Under the pieces are notes generated by a model. The model searched no databases. It was not told the origin of the DNA and saw nothing but the letters and a program-made list of their open reading frames with translations. A program made the translations under genes and the position numbers. Below, piece after piece: positions 7,726 to 15,408 of a DNA stretch of 64,000 nucleotides; the stretch's first letter is position 1, and each line of letters begins with the position of its first letter. This DNA is from Pseudomonas sp. SJZ074 (GTDB lineage: Bacteria > Pseudomonadota > Gammaproteobacteria > Pseudomonadales > Pseudomonadaceae), in assembly GCF_007828215.1 (NCBI RefSeq), contig NZ_VIUE01000006.1, positions 1 to 64,000 on the forward strand, in the 5' to 3' direction.

Positions 7726-9114
7726 TCAGACCATCTTCGCCACCACGTTCGAGCGTGGCGACAACAGACTCACCACCACAAAACTCACCAGCGCCACGCC
7801 CAGGCTGTAGTAGATCGGCGTGTTGGCGTCCAGGCCATCCTTGAGCATGAAGAACAGCGCTGTCAGAAAGCCCAGCGACATACTGGTGATCGCCCCCGCG
7901 GTGGTGGCGCGTTTCCAGTAGATGGCGCCGATCAGCGGGATCAGCATGCCGCCCACCAACAAGTTGTAGGCCAGGGTCAGGGCGCTGATCACGTCGCTGA
8001 CCACCAGGGCGATGCCCAGCACCACCACGCCCATCAACAGGGTGGCGATGCGGTTTTCATGGGCGTCGGCGCCGGTGCCTTCACTGCCTTGGCGCAAGCG
8101 GGGCAGCAGATCCTGGACCACGGTGGTCGAGGCCGCGAGCAAGCCCGCCGCCGCAGTGGACATTAACGCAGCCAGTGCCGCGGCGACCACCAGCCCACGA
8201 ATGCCGCTGGGCAGGCTGGTCTGGACCACGCTGGCAAAGGCGTTGTTGACGTTGGCGAGGTCCGGCAGCAACACCTTGGCCGCCATGCCGATCAGCGCTC
8301 CGGCCAGGCCGTACAGCACGCAGTACAAGCCGGCGGCGGTGCCGGCCATTTTGGCCACGCCTTCGCTGCGAGCGGTGAACACCCGCTGCCAGATATCCTG
8401 GCCGATGAAGATGCCGAAGAAGTAGATCAGGAAGTAAGTGATGATGGTGTCCCAGCCGATCGCGGTGAAATCGAAGTAGCTGGCCGGCAGTTTCGCCACC
8501 ATCGCATCCCAACCGCCGGCGTCGACGATGGACATTGGCATCAGCAGGAACACCAGGCCGACGGTCATGATCAGGAATTGCACGATGTCGGTGAGGGTCA
8601 GCGACCACATGCCGCCGATGGTGGAGTACAGCACCACGACGCCGCCGCCCACCAGGATCGAGGCCCAGAAGGGCAGGCCGAACAGCACCTGCATGACGGT
8701 GCCGATGGCGATGGTCGACGTGGCCCCGATCATCAGCGCATAAACCAGCATGATCAGCGCACTGGCGTGGCGTGCGGCCGGGTTGTAGCGGCGCTCCAGC
8801 ACCTGGGTGACGGTATAGATCTTCAGTTTGAGCAACGGCTTGGCCAGGAACAGGCTCAGGCCGACGATGCCCAGGCCGATGGCGCCGCACAGCCAGAACC
8901 CGGAAATCCCATGGACATAACCCAGGCGCACGGTGCCGATGGTGGACGCGCCGCCCAACACCGTGGCGGCCATGGTGCCCAGGTAGAAACCCGGGCCCAG
9001 GTTGCGCCCGGCGACCAGGTAGTCGTCACGGGTTTTGGCGCGGCGCATGCCGTACCAGCCGAGGGCGATCATGCCGGCGGCGTAGATGAGAACGACGATT
9101 AAATCCAAGGCCAT
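7726..9114 (-). CDS. Sodium:solute symporter (SSS family) of the gbu locus
   Basis: This 462-aa protein has about thirteen hydrophobic helices and SSS-family hallmarks: RRAKTRDDYLVAGRNLGPG near residue 25, ATVLGGASTIGTVRLGY, the helix IGGMWSLTLTDIVQFLIMTVGL and LMSTAAAGLLAASTTVVQDL. It should couple sodium entry to uptake of an organic solute. In P. aeruginosa the homologous position (PA1418) lies in the guanidinobutyrate locus, which makes 4-guanidinobutyrate or a related guanidino compound a reasonable substrate, by inference only. It is the last gene of a leftward run gbuA, NTF2-like, NCS1 and SSS, with a REPIN between it and the NCS1 gene. Confidence 0.85.
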   Translation of the reverse strand: MALDLIVVLIYAAGMIALGWYGMRRAKTRDDYLVAGRNLGPGFYLGTMAATVLGGASTIGTVRLGYVHGISGFWLCGAIGLGIVGLSLFLAKPLLKLKIYTVTQVLERRYNPAARHASALIMLVYALMIGATSTIAIGTVMQVLFGLPFWASILVGGGVVVLYSTIGGMWSLTLTDIVQFLIMTVGLVFLLMPMSIVDAGGWDAMVAKLPASYFDFTAIGWDTIITYFLIYFFGIFIGQDIWQRVFTARSEGVAKMAGTAAGLYCVLYGLAGALIGMAAKVLLPDLANVNNAFASVVQTSLPSGIRGLVVAAALAALMSTAAAGLLAASTTVVQDLLPRLRQGSEGTGADAHENRIATLLMGVVVLGIALVVSDVISALTLAYNLLVGGMLIPLIGAIYWKRATTAGAITSMSLGFLTALFFMLKDGLDANTPIYYSLGVALVSFVVVSLLSPRSNVVAKMV

Positions 9115-9170
9115 GATGGCGTGTCTCCGATTGTATTTTTTATAAGAAGGTCGGGATGAGTGATGCTTTT

Positions 9171-9301
9171 GTGGCGAGGGGATTTATCCCCGCTGGGGTG
9201 CGCAGCGGCCCCCGAGCAGTCGACTCAAATCTGTCTGGTGCACCGAGGTATCAGGCTTTGGGACCGCTTCGCGCTCCAGCGGGGATAAATCCCCTCGCCA
9301 C
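9171..9301. repeat. REPIN overlapping the 3' end of the NCS1 gene
   Basis: Arms 9171-9196 and 9276-9301 are perfect 26-bp reverse complements (GTGGCGAGGGGATTTATCCC-type). The right arm and part of the spacer lie inside the neighbouring NCS1 reading frame and are translated, giving its last residues. The left arm lies in the spacer before the SSS gene. Confidence 0.85.
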
Positions 9302-10795
9302 AGTGCTTGGCCCAGCGCTGGGTGCCGAATCGTTACTGCGCGGATCATCCGGCCCATACACCGCCGCCGGTTCCGGGAACACCCCCAGCAACACCAGGTA
9401 CACCACCGAAGCCAGGCCCAGAGTCACCGGCAGGCTGATGTCGATGCCGCCGGCCAGCTCACCCAATGGCCCGACGAACTGCCCCGGCAGGTTGACGAAG
9501 CACAGCCCGACCAGTGCGCTGGGGATCCAGGCCCCCAGGCCACGCCAGTTCCAGCCGTGGCTGAACCAGTAGCGGCCGCCGGTTTCGCCGCGGGTGAAGA
9601 CTTGCAGATCATCCGGGCAGTAGAAGCCGCGCCGCACCAGCAGGCCGATGATCATGATCACCATCCATGGGGTGGTGCAGGTGATGATCAGCACGGCGAA
9701 GGTCGACACGCTTTGCACCAGGTTCGCCGCGAAGCGCCCGATGAAGATGAAGGCAATCGACAGCACGCCGATCAACAGCGTCGCCTTGACCCGCGACAGT
9801 ACCCGCGGAAACACGCTGGACATGTCCAACCCGGTGCCATACAGCGACGTGGTGCCGGTGGACATGCCGCCGATCACCGCAATCAGGCACACCGGCAGGA
9901 AGAACCAGGTTGGCGACACGGCCAGCAGCCCGCCCACGTAGTTATTCGCTGCGATGTAGTCCGGTGCCTTGATCGCCACGATGGTGGCGGTGGCGAGGCC
10001 GAACAGGAACGGAATCAGCGTCGCCAGTTGCGCGGCGATCACCGCCGCCATGATGCGCCGCTTGGGAGTATCGCGCGGGATGTAGCGCGACCAGTCACCG
10101 AGGAACGCACCGAAGGAAATCGGGTTGCTCATGGCCACCAGCGCCGCGCCGATGAAGGCTGCCCAGAAACCCGGCTGGCCGAGGCCGACGGTGCCGGCGA
10201 ACTGGCTGTCGAAGGTCGGTGCGAAGGCAAAGATACCCAGCAGGAACAGCAGGCTGGCGGCCCACACGGCGATGCGGTTGACCCACAGCATGAAGCGGAA
10301 GCCGTAGATGCATACCGTCAGCACCAGCAGAGCGAACAGGCCGTAGGCCAGCCCCAGGCTCAGGTCGGTTTCCGGCACGCCGATCAAACGCTTGGCGCCA
10401 CCGATCAGCGCGTCCCCGGAACTCCACACCGACAGCGAGAAGAACGCGATGGCGGTCAGCAGCGACAGGAACGAGCCGACGATCCGCCCGTGCACGCCGA
10501 AGTGCGCACCGGAAGACACTGCGTTGTTGGTGCCGTTGAGTGGGCCGAACAGACCCATTGGCGCGAGGATCACCGATCCCACCAGCACCCCCAGCACAAT
10601 CGCCCAGACGCCGGCCTGGAAGGAAAGGCCGAACAGTACCGGGAAGCTGCCGAGCACGGCGGTGGCGAAGGTATTGGCGCCGCCGAAGATCAGCCGGAAC
10701 AGGTCGCCCGGGCCGGCGGTTCGTTCGTGGTCCGGAATCTGTTCGACGCCGTTGGTTTCGATTTGCGTAAGGCTATTATCGTTATTGTTATGCAT
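9251..10795 (-). CDS. NCS1-type permease of the gbu locus with a REP-encoded tail
   Basis: This 514-aa membrane protein of the purine-cytosine permease/NCS1 group carries a signature FGGANTFATAVLGSFPVLFG in the first helix and SNPISFGAFLGDWSRYIP mid-protein. It corresponds in position and type to PA1419 of P. aeruginosa. It presumably imports a compound linked to guanidino or arginine catabolism; the substrate is not known. The C-terminus is odd: after a normal hydrophilic end (PEPAAVYGPDDP), the last 17 or so residues (TVARGFIPAGARSGPKA) are the translation of a REP repeat, so the original stop codon has been lost or displaced. It lies between the NTF2-like gene and the SSS gene. Confidence 0.85.
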   Translation of the reverse strand: MHNNNDNSLTQIETNGVEQIPDHERTAGPGDLFRLIFGGANTFATAVLGSFPVLFGLSFQAGVWAIVLGVLVGSVILAPMGLFGPLNGTNNAVSSGAHFGVHGRIVGSFLSLLTAIAFFSLSVWSSGDALIGGAKRLIGVPETDLSLGLAYGLFALLVLTVCIYGFRFMLWVNRIAVWAASLLFLLGIFAFAPTFDSQFAGTVGLGQPGFWAAFIGAALVAMSNPISFGAFLGDWSRYIPRDTPKRRIMAAVIAAQLATLIPFLFGLATATIVAIKAPDYIAANNYVGGLLAVSPTWFFLPVCLIAVIGGMSTGTTSLYGTGLDMSSVFPRVLSRVKATLLIGVLSIAFIFIGRFAANLVQSVSTFAVLIITCTTPWMVIMIIGLLVRRGFYCPDDLQVFTRGETGGRYWFSHGWNWRGLGAWIPSALVGLCFVNLPGQFVGPLGELAGGIDISLPVTLGLASVVYLVLLGVFPEPAAVYGPDDPRSNDSAPSAGPSTVARGFIPAGARSGPKA

Positions 10796-10848
10796 GATCT
10801 GCTCCGATCATCGAGGCGCATTCATCGGATGTGGAATGTCGCCTGTTG

Positions 10849-11256
10849 CTAAGGGGATGGCAGCCCTTCCGGCATTGCGGACAAATGTTCGTGACAGGCC
10901 AGCCACAGGCCTTGTTGTTCTTGGCGAAACACAATGGTTTCGCGCTCCTGGCTAAAGTGTCGCTCCCCTGACATGCGCAGCTCGGTGGCCACGTCATGGA
11001 TGAAAACCGCCACGCCCCCCTGCAGGCTGACGAAGGCGTTGCTCGACGTGCACGAGAGCACCTCGAAACCCTCCTCGGAGCGCCAGCGGTCCCACAACGC
11101 CTGGTAGGCATCGCGAGACAGCAGGGGCTGTTCGAGGGTGTGGAACACGAAACTCGCATCAGCGGCGAATGCGCCAAAGTAGGCGTCGCGGTCGTTGCGA
11201 GCGAAGGCCGACACCAACTCTGCGGCGGCCTTGAGTACTTGATCCTGTTCGTTCAT
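10849..11256 (-). CDS. NTF2/SnoaL-like protein of the gbu locus
   Basis: The 135-aa protein has the compact alpha+beta cone pattern of the NTF2/SnoaL superfamily: an N-terminal helix (LKAAAELVSAFARNDRDAYF), FAADASFVFHTLEQPLLSR, and closing strands (ERETIVFRQEQQGLWLACHEHLS). It matches the position of PA1420 in P. aeruginosa. Members often bind small ligands or catalyse simple eliminations and isomerisations, and no catalytic residues can be assigned safely. It starts 9 bases after the end of gbuA, so the two are almost certainly cotranscribed and its role should be linked to guanidinobutyrate metabolism or uptake. Confidence 0.75.
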   Translation of the reverse strand: MNEQDQVLKAAAELVSAFARNDRDAYFGAFAADASFVFHTLEQPLLSRDAYQALWDRWRSEEGFEVLSCTSSNAFVSLQGGVAVFIHDVATELRMSGERHFSQERETIVFRQEQQGLWLACHEHLSAMPEGLPSP

Positions 11257-11265
11257 GACGACGCC

Positions 11266-12216
11266 TCAGCGATGGGCCACGCCGGGTAGTACGCAGAGCA
11301 TCTCGTACAGCAGGTTGGCGCCCAGCAGCGAGGTGTTGCCGGTGGTGTCGTACGGTGGCGAGACTTCCACCAGGTCGCAACCGACCAGGTCGAGGCCCTG
11401 GCAGCCGCGCACGATTTCGATGGCCTGGATGGTGGTCAGGCCACCGATTTCCGGAGTGCCGGTGCCAGGGGCCCAGGCCGGGTCGATGCCGTCGATATCG
11501 AAACTCAGGTACACCGGACCGCCACCGACTTTCTCCCGGACTTCGGCCATCAGCGGTGCCAGGGAATGGTGCCAGCACTCTTCGGCCTGGACCACGCGAA
11601 AACCCTGGCGGCGGCTCCAGTTGAAGTCATCGGCGGTGTAGCCCTGGGCCCGCAGGCCGATTTGCACCACGCGGTCGCAATCGAGCAAGCCTTCTTCGAC
11701 GGCGCGGCGGAAGGTGGTGCCGTGGGCGATTTTCTCGCCGAACATGTGATCGTTCACATCGGCGTGGGCGTCTATGTGCACCAGGCCGACCTTGCCGTGC
11801 TTCTTGTGGATGGCCCGCAGGATCGGCAGGGTGATGGTGTGATCGCCCCCCAGGGTCAGGGGGATGACGTTGTGTTCGAGAATCTTGTGGTACGACTCTT
11901 CGATGATCCGCACCGCGTCCAGCAGGTTGAAGGTGTTGATCGCCACGTCGCCGATGTCGGCCACCGACAGTGAGTCGAACGGTGCGGCGCCGGTGGCCAT
12001 GTTGTAGGGGCGGATCATCACGGATTCGGCGCGGATCTCCCGCGGCCCGAAACGGGTGCCGGCGCGAAGGGAGGTGCCGATGTCCAGCGGCACGCCGACG
12101 AAGGCAGCGTCCAGGCCGGCGGCGGTGGGCACGTGGGGAAGTCGCATCATGGTGGCGATGCCGCCGAAGCGCGGCATTTCGTTGCCGCCCAGTGGTTGGT
12201 GAAGAATCTTGTCCAC
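11266..12216 (-). CDS. gbuA: Guanidinobutyrase (ureohydrolase family)
   Basis: This is a 316-aa member of the arginase/agmatinase superfamily that would hydrolyse 4-guanidinobutyrate to 4-aminobutyrate and urea in the arginine decarboxylase/dehydrogenase routes. All metal-binding motifs are present: GGDHTITLPI, HIDAHADVND and SFDIDGIDPA, which carry the His and Asp ligands of the two manganese ions. The N-terminal run LHQPLGGNEMPRFGGIATMM and the surrounding genes match P. aeruginosa GbuA rather than agmatinase SpeB2. The start is GTG at 12216 with GAGG 8 bases upstream; a longer in-frame extension of 27 residues has no family support. gbuR is divergent and carries a palindrome between the genes. 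Confidence 0.9.
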   Translation of the reverse strand: MDKILHQPLGGNEMPRFGGIATMMRLPHVPTAAGLDAAFVGVPLDIGTSLRAGTRFGPREIRAESVMIRPYNMATGAAPFDSLSVADIGDVAINTFNLLDAVRIIEESYHKILEHNVIPLTLGGDHTITLPILRAIHKKHGKVGLVHIDAHADVNDHMFGEKIAHGTTFRRAVEEGLLDCDRVVQIGLRAQGYTADDFNWSRRQGFRVVQAEECWHHSLAPLMAEVREKVGGGPVYLSFDIDGIDPAWAPGTGTPEIGGLTTIQAIEIVRGCQGLDLVGCDLVEVSPPYDTTGNTSLLGANLLYEMLCVLPGVAHR

Positions 12217-12301
12217 GGGTAAGGCCTCATCGTTTGTTTTAGTTATCAGGGGCCGATTCTGCGAAAAGCGGTGGGCAAGAAGAATCGTTGGGGGCAAATA
12301 C

Positions 12302-12325
12302 TTAGTTCAGATTTTTCTAAACTAA
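12302..12325. promoter_or_regulatory. 24-bp palindrome, candidate GbuR operator
   Basis: TTAGTTCAGA-TTTT-TCTAAACTAA is an inverted repeat with 9 of 10 arm positions paired. It lies 86 bases before gbuA and 113 before gbuR, and has a T-N11-A core as LysR regulators require. It is the only strong palindrome in the spacer. Confidence 0.6.
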
Positions 12326-12437
12326 TGGCGGGCGGGGCGATAGACTTCGCGTCAGCGCCGTCCCCCTGTTTGGATTGGGAAGTAGTGGTCCCCTCGCCAC
12401 AAAGTTTTGCAGTGAACGCTGGTATGGAGAACCCCCA

Positions 12438-13328
12438 ATGAACGCTCTACCCGACCTGAAACTGCTACGAATCTTCGTCAGCGTGGTCCGGCACCAGGGT
12501 TTCGCCAATGCTCAGCATGAGCTCAACCTTTCCACCTCGGCCATCAGCACCTACATGAGCCAGCTGGAATCGGCCTTGGGCCTGGTGTTGTGTCATCGTG
12601 GCCGTGGCGGGTTCAGCCTGACCAGCAAGGGCGAGTTGTTCCATCAGGAAACCTTGCGCCTGTTGGGTGAGCTCGAAGGTTTCGAGCAGTACGCCGCAGC
12701 CCTGAAAGGCGAATTGCGTGGCACGTTGAACCTGGGGGTGATCGACTCCACCGTCAGCGACAAGGCTCTGCCCTTCGCCGAGGTCATCGGCGCCTACAGC
12801 CTTGAACACCCGGCGGTGCACTTGCACTTGTCGGTCATGAGCCCCTACGAACTGCAACTCGGCGTACAGGACAATCGCCTGGACCTGGCCATTGGCGCGT
12901 TTTCCACGCGCATGAGCGGGCTGGTGTACATGCCGCTGTACCGCGAGCAGCACTGGTTGTACTGCAGCAACCGCCACCCGCTGTTCAACGAGCGGCGCAT
13001 CCCCGAACAGCTCATCACCCAGCAGAGGATGGTCGGGCGCGGTTACTGGAGCCAGGCCGAACTGGCCCGCCATGGCTTCAAGCACAGCGCCGCGACGGTG
13101 GAGAGCATGGAGGCGCAACTGATCCTGGTCTTGTCCGGTGCCTACATCGGCTACCTGCCCGAGCATTACGCCCAGGCCTGGGTCGACAAGGGTGACTTGC
13201 GGGTGCTGCTGCCGGCTACGTTCGGCTATCAGGCGCCGTTTTCGATGATCGTGCGCCGGGGTCGCAGCCGCGAGCCGCTGATCCAGACTTTCCGCGACCT
13301 GCTTAAAGCGCAGCTCCACCAGGCCTGA
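12438..13328 (+). CDS. gbuR: LysR family activator of guanidinobutyrate catabolism
   Basis: This 296-aa LysR regulator has an N-terminal helix-turn-helix (LKLLRIFVSVVRHQGFANAQ, STSAISTYMSQLESALG) and a co-inducer domain. It is encoded divergently from gbuA, exactly as gbuR (PA1422) is in P. aeruginosa, where it activates gbuA in response to 4-guanidinobutyrate. The ATG at 12438 has GGAGA 7 bases upstream. A half REP (tcccctcgccacaaag) lies at 12389-12406 in the leader. The DTW-domain gene begins 7 bases after its stop, so the two may be cotranscribed without being functionally related. Confidence 0.85.
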   Translation: MNALPDLKLLRIFVSVVRHQGFANAQHELNLSTSAISTYMSQLESALGLVLCHRGRGGFSLTSKGELFHQETLRLLGELEGFEQYAAALKGELRGTLNLGVIDSTVSDKALPFAEVIGAYSLEHPAVHLHLSVMSPYELQLGVQDNRLDLAIGAFSTRMSGLVYMPLYREQHWLYCSNRHPLFNERRIPEQLITQQRMVGRGYWSQAELARHGFKHSAATVESMEAQLILVLSGAYIGYLPEHYAQAWVDKGDLRVLLPATFGYQAPFSMIVRRGRSREPLIQTFRDLLKAQLHQA

Positions 13329-13335
13329 GGTGACG

Positions 13336-13932
13336 ATGTCCAGAATTCATTGCCCGCGTTGCCACAGGCCGCAAAGCCATTGCCTGTGCCCGCTGATCCC
13401 CAGCCTCGACAGCCGCACCCGGGTCTTGCTGCTGCAACACCCCAGCGAAGTGAACCATGCCTTGAATACCGCCCGCCTGGCGGCGCTGGGGCTCAACAAC
13501 GCCGAGTTGATCGTCGGTGAAGTGTTCAAGCATCTGCCTGCATTGCTAAATCGACCGGGTTATCAAGCCTGCCTGCTGTTTCCCGGCGAGGATGCGCAGC
13601 CGATGCAGGCCTATGGGCCGTCTGACGATCCGCTGCTATTGGTCGTGCCGGACGGCACCTGGCGCAAGGCGCGCAAGTTGCTGCACCTCAATCCTTCGCT
13701 GGCGGCGTTGCCGAGGGTGACGCTGGCCGACGGCAGGGTATCCCGTTATCGCTTGCGCAAGGCGCCGGGACCGGGCGCATTGTCGACGGTGGAGGCGGTT
13801 GTCCAGGCGTTGCAGATCCTGGAAGCGCCGGCGAGTTTCGAGGCATTGCTGAGGCCGTTCGAAGCGCTGATCGAAGGGCAGATTGCGGCGATGGGGGCGG
13901 AGACCTATCAGCGTAATCATGCTGGAAAATAG
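13336..13932 (+). CDS. DTW-domain protein, probable tRNA aminocarboxypropyltransferase
   Basis: This 198-aa protein opens with a cysteine cluster C-P-R-C-x6-C-x-C, probably a zinc site, and carries the signature VPDGTWRKARKLLHLNP, where D-x-T-W defines the DTW family. Characterised members (TapT in E. coli) transfer the 3-amino-3-carboxypropyl group of S-adenosylmethionine to uridine 47 of tRNA, and the length suits that role. The second ATG of the frame is chosen because GAGGTGA directly precedes it. It sits 7 bases after gbuR and converges on the secretion operon. Confidence 0.8.
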   Translation: MSRIHCPRCHRPQSHCLCPLIPSLDSRTRVLLLQHPSEVNHALNTARLAALGLNNAELIVGEVFKHLPALLNRPGYQACLLFPGEDAQPMQAYGPSDDPLLLVVPDGTWRKARKLLHLNPSLAALPRVTLADGRVSRYRLRKAPGPGALSTVEAVVQALQILEAPASFEALLRPFEALIEGQIAAMGAETYQRNHAGK

Positions 13933-13982
13933 TGGTCGTTCTCGCGAAGGCGATAGACATTCACTGAAGATTCAAACCCGAA

Positions 13983-15347
13983 CTACCGCTCGCGCATCGC
14001 CTCGGTCCGCGCCTTCAGCACCGGCTTGAGCAGGTAATCCAGCACACTTTTCTCCCCGGTAATAATATCCACCGTCGCCACCATCCCCGGGATGATCAGC
14101 AGCGGTTTGGTGTCGCCACCCAAATGGTTCTTATCGGTACGCACCTGGATCAGGTAGAAGCTGTTGCCCTTATCGTCGGTGATGGTGTCGGCGCCGATCA
14201 GTTCGAGCCGAGCACTCAGCCCGCCGTAGATCGTGTAGTCGTAGGCGCTGAACTTGACCATGGCTTTCTGGCCCGGATTGAGGAAGGCAACGTCCTGCGG
14301 GCGGACCTTGGCTTCGATCAGCAGGTTGTCTTCCATGGGCACGATTTCCACCATGTCGCTGCCCGGCTGCACCACGCCGCCGATGGTGTTGACCTTGAGC
14401 TGCTTGATCACCCCATGCACCGGGGAAACCACGGTGGTGCGGGTCACGCGGTCGTCGATGGCGATGCTCGATGCGGTGATTTTCGACAGGTCCGTGCGTT
14501 TCTCGTTGAGCTCCTTGGCCGCGTCGGAGCGGAACGTCTGTTCCGATTCGTCGATCTTGCTCTTGATTTCGTTGATCGCCGATTCGGCCCGGGGGATTGC
14601 CAGGGTGGTGGCGTTGAGCGAGCCACGGATCTCCACCGCGCTGCGCTTGAGCCGCAGGATCTCCACCGGCGATACCGCACCGGTGCTCACCAGCGGCGCG
14701 GACATGTTCATTTCCTCTTGCAGCAGGGCCAGGCTGGAACTGAACTGGGCTTGCTTGGAGCGAAACTCCGCCAGCTCCTGGGTCTTCTGGCGCAGTTGTT
14801 CGGTCAGAGTCCGTTGTTCGCTGGCCAGGCGCCGTTGTCGTTGTTCATATAGCGCGCGCTCGTCCTCGGCCACTTGCGGGGCCTTGGCCGTCACCTCGGC
14901 CGATACCTGGAACGGCCGCCCCTCGGCCTCCGCCGACAGGCGCTGGACCTGGGCCATCAATGCATAGCGGTCGGCCTCGCTTTCGCCCTTGTTCGACCGG
15001 TACCGCGTGTCGTCGAGGCGCAGCAGAGTATCGCCCTTGTTCACCATCTGGCCTTCGCGCACGAAAATCTCGGTGACGATGCCGCCCTCCAGGTTCTGGA
15101 TCACCTGGACCTTGCTCGACGGAATCGCTTTGCCCTCGCCGGTGGTGACTTCCTGCAGGATCGCCAGTTTCGCCCACACCAGTGCGGTGACGATCAGCCC
15201 GGCGGCCAGCCACACGGTGACGCGGGATCGGCGGGGCGAATCCTGCAGCGCCGCACCGGCGGTTTCCGGCATGAACTCGCTTTCGGCACTTTTGCTGAAA
15301 CTGCTGAAGTAGCTTCGGGCGGCTGGATCCGGGACTTGAGCAGACAT
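13983..15347 (-). CDS. HlyD family type I secretion adaptor (LapC/MapC type)
   Basis: The 454-aa membrane fusion protein has a cytoplasmic N-terminus, one transmembrane helix near residues 43-63 (VTVWLAAGLIVTALVWAKLA), a beta-barrel/lipoyl start (SSKVQVIQNLEGGIVTEIFV), a long coiled-coil hairpin (about residues 130-290), and the closing lipoyl and barrel parts (TVVSPVHGVIKQLKVNTIGG). It would bridge the ABC transporter to the TolC channel. It is third in the leftward order TolC, ABC, HlyD, and the divergent giant adhesin is the obvious substrate. By context this is the Lap- or Map-type exporter of Pseudomonas; no lapD or lapG lies beside it. Confidence 0.9.
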   Translation of the reverse strand: MSAQVPDPAARSYFSSFSKSAESEFMPETAGAALQDSPRRSRVTVWLAAGLIVTALVWAKLAILQEVTTGEGKAIPSSKVQVIQNLEGGIVTEIFVREGQMVNKGDTLLRLDDTRYRSNKGESEADRYALMAQVQRLSAEAEGRPFQVSAEVTAKAPQVAEDERALYEQRQRRLASEQRTLTEQLRQKTQELAEFRSKQAQFSSSLALLQEEMNMSAPLVSTGAVSPVEILRLKRSAVEIRGSLNATTLAIPRAESAINEIKSKIDESEQTFRSDAAKELNEKRTDLSKITASSIAIDDRVTRTTVVSPVHGVIKQLKVNTIGGVVQPGSDMVEIVPMEDNLLIEAKVRPQDVAFLNPGQKAMVKFSAYDYTIYGGLSARLELIGADTITDDKGNSFYLIQVRTDKNHLGGDTKPLLIIPGMVATVDIITGEKSVLDYLLKPVLKARTEAMRER

Positions 15348-15390
15348 AGGAGGATACCCGTCGATTAGGTAGATAAACTGGGTGTTGCCT

Positions 15391-15408
15391 TTGTGGCGAG
15401 GGAGCTTG
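15391..15408. repeat. Truncated REP abutting the ABC transporter stop codon
   Basis: TTTGTGGCGAGGGAGCTTGCT-type sequence, half of the element seen complete at 55945-56046, ends exactly at the TAG of the secretion ATPase gene. Only one arm remains, so it cannot form the usual hairpin. Confidence 0.5.
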
